A stretch of 41,393 bases of DNA. Origin: Nitrososphaeraceae archaeon. Its GTDB lineage: Archaea > Thermoproteota > Nitrososphaeria > Nitrososphaerales > Nitrososphaeraceae. The stretch is taken from positions 1-41,393 of the forward strand of contig JAJPHM010000055.1 of NCBI GenBank assembly GCA_021325295.1. The letters run 5' to 3'. Numbering within the stretch: the first letter of the stretch is position 1; every line of letters begins with the position of its first letter. This document shows, piece after piece, positions 24,479 through 32,118 of this stretch. The position numbers were made by a program, and so were the translations under genes. The notes beneath the pieces are model-generated. The model saw only the letters and a program-made list of their open reading frames with translations, was not told where the DNA came from and made no database searches.

Positions 24479-24491
24479 TTCGACAGTCGAA
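24479..24491. promoter_or_regulatory. 13-bp palindromic operator upstream of the ureohydrolase gene
   Basis: A perfect TTCGAC-A-GTCGAA palindrome, centred 41 bp before an ATTTAAAAAC TATA-like box. Its half-sites are identical to those of the site at 22125-22139. Confidence 0.65.
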
Positions 24492-24518
24492 TATTTGAAA
24501 AACGTAAATTACTGAGCA

Positions 24519-24552
24519 ATATTTAAAAACTCTTATTAACCAATTACTAATT
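24519..24552 (+). promoter_or_regulatory. promoter of the ureohydrolase gene with TTACTAA box
   Basis: A TATA-like ATTTAAAAAC centred about 38 nt before the ATG is followed by AATTACTAATT; TTACTAA starts 20 nt before ATG 24564. Confidence 0.5.
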
Positions 24553-24563
24553 GCAGATAGACC

Positions 24564-25721
24564 ATGGGAATGGAATTTTACGGTGAATCATACAAAGGCA
24601 ATGACGAACCCATCTTCGTAGGAATACCCACGTTTCTGAAATTGCCATGGGTAAGAAGCCAGGAGGAGCTGCAAAAAGTAAAGCCAGATGTTGCAATAGT
24701 AGGGGAGCCATTTGATTTTGGAACAACTATTCGGCCCGGAGCAAGATACGGCCCTAGGGCAATAAGAGCAGCTTCGACAGTTCCGTCGCCACCATATGAG
24801 CATTTTAACATCGAGACAGGAGTCGATCCTTTCGGAGTTTTCAAGACAGTCGACTACGGAGACGTAATTGTTTCTCCGGGTGATGTAGTAGAATCGCTTA
24901 AAAGAATGACAGACAAGGTAAAGCAGGTTCTCGATATCGATGCCATTCCAATAATGCTTGGAGGCGACCATTCTATAACATTTGCAAATGTGCGGGCCTT
25001 TGCCAAAAAATACAAGAACATAGGCATGATTCACATAGATACGCACGCTGACTGTGCTCCCCAAGGACTTTGCGGGTTCAAATACGATCACGGCGCTCAC
25101 ATCAGAAGGATTATGGAACTTGGGTGTCTTAAGGGCAAAAACTATACCCTGATAGGGCCAAGAGGCTACTGGCCGGGGCCTGACCTGTACAAATGGATGG
25201 CCGATCAGGATTTCCAGTGGTTTACGATGCTAGATGTTGAAGAGCTTGGAATAGACCAGATTGCAAAGGAAGCTGCAGATAGGGCAAATGATAACGTAGA
25301 TGCAGTGTTTATCAGCTGGGATATCGACACATTTGACCCTGCGTATGCGCCAGGAACAGGAGAGCCAGAGCCAAACGGCCTTACATCAAGGGAAGGGATG
25401 AGGCTGATGAGATTGCTCTCGACTTCTTTCGACCCAGACAGATTTGCATTTGACCTGGTCGAGGTTGCGCCAAACTATGACGTAAGCGACGGCAACTCGT
25501 ACAATGGAGGAATCACGTCCGGGCTGGCAAACAGGCTGATAACTGAGCTTATGGCAGGTCTGTCTTTAACAAAGAAGGGAATGCTGGAAGGTCGCCCTGT
25601 AAGGCCCAAGTTCTACCGTGGCAAGGGGCATACGTATGACTTTGGCAATGGGCCGCATGCAAGGCCGCCAAAAAGACCTGCTCTGACCTATGGACCCAAA
25701 GCAGCTAAAGCCAAAAAGTGA
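24564..25721 (+). CDS. ureohydrolase of the agmatinase/arginase family, candidate nickel-dependent guanidine hydrolase
   Basis: 385 residues, longer than typical agmatinases (about 300) and close to the nickel-dependent guanidine hydrolases. All metal ligands are present: His136 (GGDHS), Asp159, His161, Asp163 (HIDTHAD), and Asp253, Asp255 (SWDIDTFDPAYAPGTG). The family hydrolyses guanidino groups and releases urea. An extra N-terminal stretch of about 40 residues and a basic C-terminal tail are seen. The next gene overlaps by 4 nt and encodes a UreA-like protein; a nickel permease follows. Classic agmatinases use manganese, so the nickel context is suggestive. Agmatine, guanidinobutyrate or guanidine remain possible substrates. 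Confidence 0.85.
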   Translation: MGMEFYGESYKGNDEPIFVGIPTFLKLPWVRSQEELQKVKPDVAIVGEPFDFGTTIRPGARYGPRAIRAASTVPSPPYEHFNIETGVDPFGVFKTVDYGDVIVSPGDVVESLKRMTDKVKQVLDIDAIPIMLGGDHSITFANVRAFAKKYKNIGMIHIDTHADCAPQGLCGFKYDHGAHIRRIMELGCLKGKNYTLIGPRGYWPGPDLYKWMADQDFQWFTMLDVEELGIDQIAKEAADRANDNVDAVFISWDIDTFDPAYAPGTGEPEPNGLTSREGMRLMRLLSTSFDPDRFAFDLVEVAPNYDVSDGNSYNGGITSGLANRLITELMAGLSLTKKGMLEGRPVRPKFYRGKGHTYDFGNGPHARPPKRPALTYGPKAAKAKK

Positions 25722-26152
25722 CACAACGTATGAAAATACGGGCAAAAGTAAAGGGAGAGCCGGACACAATTCCCTTTATAAGGACTTTTTCGCTTCAAGA
25801 CAGGTCTGACGAGGAGATTTTTTTTGGAATGGCGGCTGCAGTGCAGGACAAGCTGGCCAGAAAGTTAAAAATTAACGTAAACGAGGCTCTAGTGGTTTAT
25901 TGCGCCCTTGTTCTGGACCAGGCTCTTAAAGGGGTAGATGCCCGGACTATTCAAGATAGTGCCCGTACCATTCTATCTGCTGGCGATGTGATGATAGGAG
26001 TGCCAGAGACTTTGCATACTGTTACATTTGAACTCGCAATCAATGGCCGTGCTGAAAGGATAGTGCTGGAAGAGCCGATTCCAATTCCGTCCAGACGTTA
26101 TTACACAGCTACGGCAGCAAGAATGCCCGGTAAGAAGAGCAAGGAGCGTTAA
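25718..26152 (+). CDS. divergent urease gamma subunit (UreA)-like protein
   Basis: 144 residues. From about residue 27 it aligns along its length with the true UreA encoded at 29279: MAA near the first helix, then LKINVNEAL (LKLNYAEAI in UreA), GDVMIGVPETLHTVTFE ([17 protein letters not shown] in UreA) and a final strand ending in EEPI (HNPI in UreA). It adds an N-terminal extension of about 25 residues and a basic C-terminal tail. The start is GTG 25718, overlapping the ureohydrolase stop by 4 nt (ATG 25730 is the alternative), which implies translational coupling. No UreB- or UreC-like gene accompanies it, so it may act as a subunit or metallochaperone for the ureohydrolase. Confidence 0.8.
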   Translation: MTQRMKIRAKVKGEPDTIPFIRTFSLQDRSDEEIFFGMAAAVQDKLARKLKINVNEALVVYCALVLDQALKGVDARTIQDSARTILSAGDVMIGVPETLHTVTFELAINGRAERIVLEEPIPIPSRRYYTATAARMPGKKSKER

Positions 26153-26212
26153 ATTAATCGAATTGATCACCAGCAAGCTTTTTGACCTGCAGAATGGAAG
26201 GAAGCAACAATC

Positions 26213-27178
26213 ATGGTAGATGTCTGGACACTTGTCTTGGTTTCAATTCCAGCTATGATTGCGCTTGGAGTGCGCCATGCTTTGGATGTCGACCACATAA
26301 CTGCAATTGACAACTTGGTAAGGTTGCATAATGCACAAAAAAAATCAAGATGGGTTGGCACAGGATTCAGCTCAGGACACATGCTCTCTGTGCTGGCTGA
26401 AATGGTTTTCATAATCTACATTATTGCAGATATTAATGGAGCCGGTGGGCTTCAGCTATGGGGTAGCGTCATTGGGGCCATTGCTCTTGGAGTAATAGGC
26501 TCGATGAATATCTTCTCCATGAAAAGATATGGAAAAACCAGCCCTGCAATATTTGCCAGCAAGGTTCTATCCAGAACAGGAATGATTGGGCCGTTTGGCT
26601 CTGCTCTGATAACTGGACTTGTTTTTGGTCTTGGGTTTGACACCGCTACCCAGATCTCGGCTTTAACTCTCTCTGCAATTGCATCGGCAACTGCAGGAGT
26701 ACAGGTTGCCCTTGTATTGGCAGGCTTTTTTGCCCTGGGCATGATCCCTGTAGACACACTGGACAGTGTCATTCTGCGCTCTGCATTTCACAGGATATTC
26801 AACAGCCAAGGGTTCCGCCACATGTCTTATGCACTCTCTGGCTCTGCACTCACAGTAGCCGGCCTAGAGTCCTATTCGACGATAACAGGTGTCAATATAC
26901 TGCCAGAATGGTTTGGCATGGCTCTTGCAATCAGTATTATTGCTGCTTCATTTGGGTATGCCTTTGCAATGCGTGACAAAGGCAGAGAAAAGGTTGTACA
27001 TGAGCATCGGCATCAGCATGGCGATGGCAATTCATATTCGCATATCCATACCCATCAGCACGCTTTTGAACAAGAGCACGATCACGAACATGAGCACAAG
27101 TATGAGCACGATATGGATGTAAAGGAGAAGGCGAATAACAGCAATAGAGACAGTGGCACCAGTAGCGAAGGCGGGTAG
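26213..27178 (+). CDS. nickel/cobalt permease, NiCoT family
   Basis: 321 residues, about eight membrane helices. The signature RHALDVDHITAIDN (residues 21-34, with His22, Asp25, Asp27 and His28) in helix II and GLGFDTATQIS (139-149) are diagnostic. A cytoplasmic or outer tail (263-299) holds about 15 histidines in HEH/HQH runs, likely a metal buffer or sensor. It imports Ni2+ for urease and possibly the ureohydrolase. It starts 61 nt downstream of the UreA-like gene and may be in the same operon. Confidence 0.92.
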   Translation: MVDVWTLVLVSIPAMIALGVRHALDVDHITAIDNLVRLHNAQKKSRWVGTGFSSGHMLSVLAEMVFIIYIIADINGAGGLQLWGSVIGAIALGVIGSMNIFSMKRYGKTSPAIFASKVLSRTGMIGPFGSALITGLVFGLGFDTATQISALTLSAIASATAGVQVALVLAGFFALGMIPVDTLDSVILRSAFHRIFNSQGFRHMSYALSGSALTVAGLESYSTITGVNILPEWFGMALAISIIAASFGYAFAMRDKGREKVVHEHRHQHGDGNSYSHIHTHQHAFEQEHDHEHEHKYEHDMDVKEKANNSNRDSGTSSEGG

Positions 27179-27253
27179 AATAAAAAACAAACTGCAGCCT
27201 TCTAGTCTCTGCTCTTCAATTCCATTCTATCGTGACGTAACAGTGAGCTGGCA

Positions 27254-28987
27254 TCAATGATAGTGGTGGGCAGGACGCTGCATCTTGCCTAATCTGTCAA
27301 AATGGTCATGTGTCTTGTTGCCACCCTCGTGGGAGTGAGTCGTGCCATCTGCATGTGTATGCGTAGACATTGTGGGCTTGGCCATCATTACATCATCAAC
27401 ACGCATGAGCATGCAGGTTACCTCGACAGCCGTCTTGATCACCTGCTCCTTGACCATGCAGGGTTCGATGATGCCCAAGGAGAACATATTCTTGATTTCA
27501 CGGCCAAATGCATCTATTCCGTACCAGTTCTGGTTATGCCCATTTCCGTTCCCGGGGTGCCATTTTTTATCAGAGTTTCTTGCCCTGAGGGCTACCATGG
27601 CGTCAATAACATTCATCCCAGCGTTTCTTGCCAGCGTGAGCGGTATCTCCTCAAGGGCATCTGCAAATTTTTGCATGACAACCTGTTTTCTGCCCACTGC
27701 ATACAAGGATCTATCCCTGATCATAGTCGAGATAAGCGATTCTGCTGACCCACCTCCGCCCACTACAAAAGGCCTAACAATAAAGTCTTTCAATACACCA
27801 ATTGCATCCAGTACGGACCTGTGGCATTCGTCAAGAGCAGTTTTTGTCCCTGCCCTCAGAAGGAGCGTCACAGACTTTGGATCCTGACATCCTTCTATGA
27901 AGACCATCCTGTCATCACCGACATGCTTTTCAATCACTCTGCCTGCAAAACCCAGTGATTCTCCTGACATGCTTTCCAAGTCAGTAATCTTGCCGCCGGT
28001 GGCTTTCTGGGCCCATTGCAAATCATTCTCTTTTACCCTGCGGATTGAAATAATGCCCTCTCTGGCAAGCAAGGTCAACGCCAGCGGACTGATGCCCTTC
28101 CTTGATATGACTACATTTGCGCCACATTTGATTATTTTCTCAACCTTTTTCAGAATCTCAATCTGCTCTTGTTTTCTGATGGCATTGACCTGACTTGGCG
28201 CTGAAATAGATATCTCGGCATCAGTTTTTGTTCTATTGTTGTCCAACTCGTCGTCTAGTAGAAGAATCTTTGCCTTTTCTATCGCCTTGGGCATCAAAGA
28301 GCTGTCTATTGTTTTATCAATAACCATACCGTATACAAGTTCAGTATCAGAAATATTTCCTGTCTTTTCTTCGATTTTTATGTCGTCTGGCTCGATTTTG
28401 CCTTTGCCAAAGTCTGCAACTGCACACACTGCGTCAATTACAAGCCTTGCAATCTTGGCATCTTCATCCTGATGCTGTCTGTCGATGGAGCCTAGAATCT
28501 TTGATTTCAGGCAGGTGGACGCAAGCCTCTCCAGAGCCTGCCTATCAGAATTTGCCAGAGGATGGGCAATAGACTGCAGGATTTCAAGTGAAGTTTCCAT
28601 AGCTTCTAGGTATCCGTCGATTATAGTTGCCGGAGCAATGCCCATCTGTAATAGCTCTTCTGCCTTTTCGACCAAAGCTCCGGCAAAAATCACAACTGAG
28701 GTAGTTCCGTCGCTTACTTCATTATCAACAGAATTTGATGCATCAATTATAGCTTTGGCAGCAGGGTGCTCAACGTCGATTTTGCGCAAAAGTGTAGCGC
28801 CGCTCTTTGTCACCGTGACTTCGCCAAGAATATCAACAAACATCTTGTCCATGCCTCTTGGGCCAAGCGAGTTTTTGACAAGCTCGGCAATCAGTTTTGC
28901 TGCAATAAGGTTATACCTTAGTGCATTGCTTCCACTAGTACGTCTGACTCCTTCACCGAACAAGCTTGTCATCTTGTTTGCTGTCAA
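27254..28987 (-). CDS. divergent group II chaperonin (thermosome-like) with His-rich C-terminus
   Basis: 577 residues with the full three-domain chaperonin fold: LGPRGMDKMFVDILGEVTVTKSGATLL, SDGTTSVV (Asp93 kept) and VVGGGGSAESL. The usual D of the nucleotide site (NDGATI in thermosomes, KDG in GroEL) is Ser62 here, whereas the later catalytic Asp in SVLDAIGVL is kept. Instead of the normal Gly/Met-rich tail, the last 38 residues hold nine histidines (THTH, THSH, THDH, HHYH). Its location between a nickel permease and urease suggests a role in nickel handling or urease folding; this is inference. It is probably an extra, specialised subunit rather than the housekeeping one. Confidence 0.88.
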   Translation of the reverse strand: MTANKMTSLFGEGVRRTSGSNALRYNLIAAKLIAELVKNSLGPRGMDKMFVDILGEVTVTKSGATLLRKIDVEHPAAKAIIDASNSVDNEVSDGTTSVVIFAGALVEKAEELLQMGIAPATIIDGYLEAMETSLEILQSIAHPLANSDRQALERLASTCLKSKILGSIDRQHQDEDAKIARLVIDAVCAVADFGKGKIEPDDIKIEEKTGNISDTELVYGMVIDKTIDSSLMPKAIEKAKILLLDDELDNNRTKTDAEISISAPSQVNAIRKQEQIEILKKVEKIIKCGANVVISRKGISPLALTLLAREGIISIRRVKENDLQWAQKATGGKITDLESMSGESLGFAGRVIEKHVGDDRMVFIEGCQDPKSVTLLLRAGTKTALDECHRSVLDAIGVLKDFIVRPFVVGGGGSAESLISTMIRDRSLYAVGRKQVVMQKFADALEEIPLTLARNAGMNVIDAMVALRARNSDKKWHPGNGNGHNQNWYGIDAFGREIKNMFSLGIIEPCMVKEQVIKTAVEVTCMLMRVDDVMMAKPTMSTHTHADGTTHSHEGGNKTHDHFDRLGKMQRPAHHYH

Positions 28988-29006
28988 TAGCCTGTCTCAC
29001 CTGTTT

Positions 29007-29117
29007 CTATTTGTCAGTCTGTCCTGCAGTAATTATCAGAGAAAAATGAAACTGTGTGAAGCAAAGCAGACATGGCACACAAGTTTGCACAGTTGTACCA
29101 AGGCCAAGAATATTCAT
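29007..29117 (-). CDS. possible 36-residue leader peptide upstream of the chaperonin gene
   Basis: ATG 29117 opens 36 codons, Cys-rich (four Cys) and hydrophobic, ending 19 nt before the chaperonin ATG. It is preceded by a promoter matching its neighbours: ATAAATAC starting 30 nt before and TTACTAA 15 nt before this ATG. The alternative is that this is simply the 5' leader of the chaperonin mRNA. Confidence 0.25.
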   Translation of the reverse strand: MNILGLGTTVQTCVPCLLCFTQFHFSLIITAGQTDK

Positions 29118-29122
29118 TGGCA

Positions 29123-29148
29123 GTATTAGTAAATATGTTGTATTTATG
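29123..29148 (-). promoter_or_regulatory. minus-strand promoter upstream of the chaperonin gene
   Basis: The minus strand reads CATAAATAC, then ATATTTACTAATACT. The arrangement matches the promoters of the parB-like gene and ureA. A transcript starting here would have a leader of about 130 nt before the chaperonin ATG at 28987. Confidence 0.45.
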
Positions 29149-29246
29149 CAGAGCTATATCGTGGGTATACTACGAAAAGGCTTTCTTTCAAATCCGGAAG
29201 AGGAAAAGTAAGTTACGGATTGACCTTATTTTACGATAGCCAGATT

Positions 29247-29270
29247 ATTATAAATACATGCATTATTAAT
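29247..29270 (+). promoter_or_regulatory. ureA promoter
   Basis: ATTATAAATAC starts 32 nt before ATG 29279 and TTATTAA starts 16 nt before it, the same arrangement as in the parB-like promoter. A leaderless or nearly leaderless transcript is expected. Confidence 0.6.
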
Positions 29271-29278
29271 TACAACGT

Positions 29279-29581
29279 ATGATGTTATCTCCGCGTGAAA
29301 TTGACAAACTCTACATTTTCATGGCAGCCGAAATTGCCCGGAGGAGAAAACAGAGAGGTTTGAAATTAAATTATGCCGAGGCTATTGCGCTGATAGCAGA
29401 TCACATTGTGGAAGGGGCAAGAGATGGAAAGTCGGTTGCTGAGCTTATGAGCTCGGGCCGCAAAGTCCTTGGCAGAGATGACGTTATTGCAGGCGTGCCG
29501 GAGCTTATAAAATCTGTTCAGGTGGAAGCAACCTTTAATGACGGAACCAAACTTGTCACCGTTCATAATCCGATAGTATAG
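29279..29581 (+). CDS. ureA: urease gamma subunit
   Basis: 100 residues, the normal UreA length. [48 protein letters not shown] and [20 protein letters not shown] are the family's conserved blocks. It forms the (UreABC)3 urease with the next two genes and lies outside the active site. The start could be ATG 29279 or the next codon, ATG 29282. It is first in a tight ureABC operon, with 21 nt to ureB. Confidence 0.96.
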   Translation: MMLSPREIDKLYIFMAAEIARRRKQRGLKLNYAEAIALIADHIVEGARDGKSVAELMSSGRKVLGRDDVIAGVPELIKSVQVEATFNDGTKLVTVHNPIV

Positions 29582-29602
29582 TGCGGTGTGGCGTGACCAT
29601 TA

Positions 29603-29983
29603 ATGATCCCAGGCGAATATCTTCTCCGCAAAGACCCTGTCGTTGCTAATGTGGGTAGAAAGACTGCAAGGGTAAAGGTAAGCAATACCGGAGACAGGCC
29701 CGTTCAGGTTGGCTCGCATACACATTTTTTTGAAGTCAACAAGGCTCTACGGTTTGACAGAAAGCGAACCTACGGGTACCATCTTAATATCCCATCAGGC
29801 ACCTCATTGAGGTTTGAGCCCGGAGACACAAGAGAGGTAGAGCTGACAGAATACGGCGGGAAAAAAGTGGTGTATGGGTTCAATGGCCTTGTAAACGGGA
29901 AATTGTCTGAAAAGAAAGCCCTTGCCTTCAAAAAGGCAAGGCAGAACGGCTTTAGAATAGAGTCCGACGGTGGTGGCAGCTAG
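29603..29983 (+). CDS. ureB: urease beta subunit
   Basis: 126 residues. MIPGEYLL at the start, [22 protein letters not shown], and [26 protein letters not shown] are diagnostic of UreB. A C-terminal extension rich in Lys (about residues 105-126) goes slightly beyond the usual beta subunit. It is a structural subunit of the urease trimer. The gene overlaps nothing and ends 2 nt before ureC, so it is clearly co-transcribed. Confidence 0.96.
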   Translation: MIPGEYLLRKDPVVANVGRKTARVKVSNTGDRPVQVGSHTHFFEVNKALRFDRKRTYGYHLNIPSGTSLRFEPGDTREVELTEYGGKKVVYGFNGLVNGKLSEKKALAFKKARQNGFRIESDGGGS

Positions 29984-29985
29984 CA

Positions 29986-31701
29986 ATGCTCAAGATCCCA
30001 AGAAAGCAATACGCCGAACTCTATGGGCCTACTGTTGGCGACAGAGTCAGGCTGGCTGATACTGACCTCATAATCGAGATCGAAAAGGATCTGTTGACCT
30101 ATGGCGACGAGCTGGTCTTTGGCGGCGGGAAGAGTATCAGAGACGGGATGGGTCAGGCAAGTGGGATAACGAGCAAAGATGCCCTTGACTTGGTTATCAC
30201 AAACGCAATAGTCATGGATTCTATGCTGGGCATAATCAAGGCTGACATTGGCATTAAAAACGGTCTGATAGCCGGAATTGGCAAGGCCGGCAACCCTGAC
30301 ATAATGGATGGAGTCAACAACAAGATGATCGTTTCTTCTGCCACCGAAGTCATTGCTGGCGAGCACACTATATGCACGGCTGGAGCAATCGATACTCACA
30401 TACACTTTATCTCGCCTCAACAGGCAATAGAAGCAATCTGCAGCGGAACTACCACCATGATAGGCGGCGGCACCGGGCCTGCAGATGGCACGAACGCTAC
30501 TACCTGCACTCCCGGGCCTTGGAATATCCATCGCATGCTTGAGGCGCTGGATGAATTCCCGCTCAACTTTGGTCTGCTTGGCAAAGGAAATGATTCGCAG
30601 GAGCCTGCGCTGGTTGAGCAGATTGCAGCCGGGGCATGCGGCCTGAAGTTGCATGAGGATTGGGGCTCTACACCCGCGGCAATTGATGCTGCGCTCCGGG
30701 TGGCTGATAAAACCGACACCCAGGTCGCTATCCATTCAGATACCCTGAACGAATGCGGATTTGTCGACGATACAATAGCTGCTATTGCCGGCAGGACAAT
30801 CCACACCTATCACACCGAGGGAGCCGGAGGAGGCCATGCTCCAGATATTATGAAGATTGCCGGCGAGAAGAATGTCCTGCCCTCATCGACAAATCCTACC
30901 AGACCATTTACCACCAATACTCTTTCTGAGCACCTTGACATGATGATGGTCTGCCACCACCTGAACCCTTCGATACCAGAAGATGTCTCTTTTGCAGAAT
31001 CCCGCATCAGAAGGGAGACCATAGCTGCAGAGGATGTTTTGCATGACATTGGGGCATTGAGCATGTATTCTTCTGACAGCCAGGCAATGGGCCGTGTTGG
31101 CGAGGTTACTACCAGGCTCTGGCAAACAGCTGACAAAATGAAAAAGGCTGCTGGGAGGCTGAAAGAAGAGTCAGGCGATAATGATAACCTGCGCGTGAAG
31201 AGATACCTGTCAAAAGTTACAATCAATCCAGCAATAACCCATGGCATTTCAGATTATGTGGGCTCGCTGGAGCCGGGCAAGCTTGCCGATATTGTCATCT
31301 GGAGCCCGGAATTTTTCGGAACAAAGCCCAAGATGGTCATAAAGGGCGGGTTTATCGCCTATTCTCTTATGGGTGACCCAAATGCATCAATTCCCACTCC
31401 AGAGCCAGTCTACTACAGGCCAATGTTTGGAGCATTTGGCCGGGCAAGATACGCAACATGCCTGACCTTTATGTCAAAGCTTGCCATAAGAAATGGAGTT
31501 GCAAAAAAGCTTGGCCTGCGTAAAAAAGCAGTGCCGGTCAGAAATTGCCGCAATATCAGCAAAAAAAACATGGTATACAATGACCTGACACCCAAAATAG
31601 AGATCGACCCCGAGACCTATATTGTCAAGGTGGATGGAAAAGTAGCAACCACCGAGCCAAGTGCAGAGCTGTCTCTTTCAAGGCTGTACAACCTGTTTTG
31701 A
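29986..31701 (+). CDS. ureC: urease alpha subunit (catalytic)
   Basis: 571 residues, the normal length. The dinickel site is complete: His138 and His140 (DTHIH), the carbamylated Lys221 (GLKLHEDWG), His250, His276 and Asp364 (SSDSQ). The flap residues Cys323 and His324 (MVCHH) are present too. It hydrolyses urea to ammonia and carbamate, giving ammonia for oxidation and CO2 for fixation. The accessory genes ureD/H, ureE, ureF and ureG needed for nickel insertion are not found in this window and must be elsewhere. Confidence 0.97.
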   Translation: MLKIPRKQYAELYGPTVGDRVRLADTDLIIEIEKDLLTYGDELVFGGGKSIRDGMGQASGITSKDALDLVITNAIVMDSMLGIIKADIGIKNGLIAGIGKAGNPDIMDGVNNKMIVSSATEVIAGEHTICTAGAIDTHIHFISPQQAIEAICSGTTTMIGGGTGPADGTNATTCTPGPWNIHRMLEALDEFPLNFGLLGKGNDSQEPALVEQIAAGACGLKLHEDWGSTPAAIDAALRVADKTDTQVAIHSDTLNECGFVDDTIAAIAGRTIHTYHTEGAGGGHAPDIMKIAGEKNVLPSSTNPTRPFTTNTLSEHLDMMMVCHHLNPSIPEDVSFAESRIRRETIAAEDVLHDIGALSMYSSDSQAMGRVGEVTTRLWQTADKMKKAAGRLKEESGDNDNLRVKRYLSKVTINPAITHGISDYVGSLEPGKLADIVIWSPEFFGTKPKMVIKGGFIAYSLMGDPNASIPTPEPVYYRPMFGAFGRARYATCLTFMSKLAIRNGVAKKLGLRKKAVPVRNCRNISKKNMVYNDLTPKIEIDPETYIVKVDGKVATTEPSAELSLSRLYNLF

Positions 31702-31709
31702 CGAATTGG

Positions 31710-31724
31710 GTTCGGTTGTCGAAC
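31710..31724. promoter_or_regulatory. degenerate copy of the palindromic operator behind ureC
   Basis: GTTCGGTTGTCGAAC: the right half-site is exact and the left has two changes from TTCGAC. It is centred about 19 bp before the TATA box of the 83-residue gene. Confidence 0.45.
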
Positions 31725-31728
31725 TGAA

Positions 31729-31748
31729 AATATTTATATATTTACTAA
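31729..31748 (+). promoter_or_regulatory. promoter of the 83-residue gene with TTACTAA box
   Basis: AATATTTATATATTTACTAA is almost identical to the SSS transporter promoter; the TATA centre is about 26 nt and TTACTAA 21 nt before ATG 31763. Confidence 0.6.
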
Positions 31749-31762
31749 ATATAATAATCAAT

Positions 31763-32014
31763 ATGAAACCAGTCAAAACTGAAGCCGACGTACAGAGCGC
31801 AGCAAAGAACGCTGTAGAAGCGCTTTATGGAAAAGTTGAGGGCTTTAGAATCAGAACTCTGCTTCCTTTCCCGACTGAGCATAAGGCCGAAGCATGGGAC
31901 GCTCAGGTTGTTTTTATGTCTAAGGGCATGCAATACACAGTTGACCTGCTTATCAACAGAGACGACGGGCAGGTTACAAATGCGAGGCTGATAGATCAGA
32001 TGGCTCCGCTCTAG
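31763..32014 (+). CDS. 83-residue unknown protein of the urease region
   Basis: Starts at ATG 31763, chosen because of the promoter directly upstream; an in-frame TTG at 31661 would run into ureC. The product is small, soluble and alpha/beta: a first helix (EADVQSAAKNAVEALYG), then strands (GFRIRTLLPF, WDAQVVFMS, QYTVDLLINRD). The order helix-strand-strand-strand recalls PepSY-like or GvpO-like small proteins, but that is weak. Its own promoter and operator copy tie it to the urea/nickel gene set. The function is unknown. Confidence 0.7.
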   Translation: MKPVKTEADVQSAAKNAVEALYGKVEGFRIRTLLPFPTEHKAEAWDAQVVFMSKGMQYTVDLLINRDDGQVTNARLIDQMAPL

Positions 32015-32053
32015 TTTTTTGTTCTTCTTTTAATTTTTAGGCTTATTTTTTTG
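32015..32053 (+). terminator. T-rich terminator region
   Basis: Several T runs (six, four, five and seven T) follow directly after the stop of the 83-residue gene. Confidence 0.5.
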
Positions 32054-32081
32054 ATTATGAGGATCAGCTGCTTTTCGGTAA

Positions 32082-32100
32082 ATAGAAAAAAGGAAAAAGT
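32082..32100 (-). terminator. T-rich terminator of the PEFG-CTERM gene
   Basis: On the minus strand a run of five T, then CC, then six T lies about 19 nt after the stop at 32119. Confidence 0.4.
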
Positions 32101-32118
32101 AGAGCGCTGACTCTGCCG

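Noticed and set aside
26167-26772. Minus-strand frames opposite the nickel permease gene
   Set aside because: They lie within a clear NiCoT coding region and show no domain features.
29146-29211. 21-codon plus-strand frame (MQSYIVGILRKGF...) between the chaperonin and ureA
   Set aside because: The adjacent promoter elements point to the minus strand and there is no TATA box for a plus-strand start here.
29980-31247. Minus-strand frames of up to 251 codons opposite ureC
   Set aside because: ureC is complete with all active-site residues; the opposite frames are a by-product of its codon pattern.
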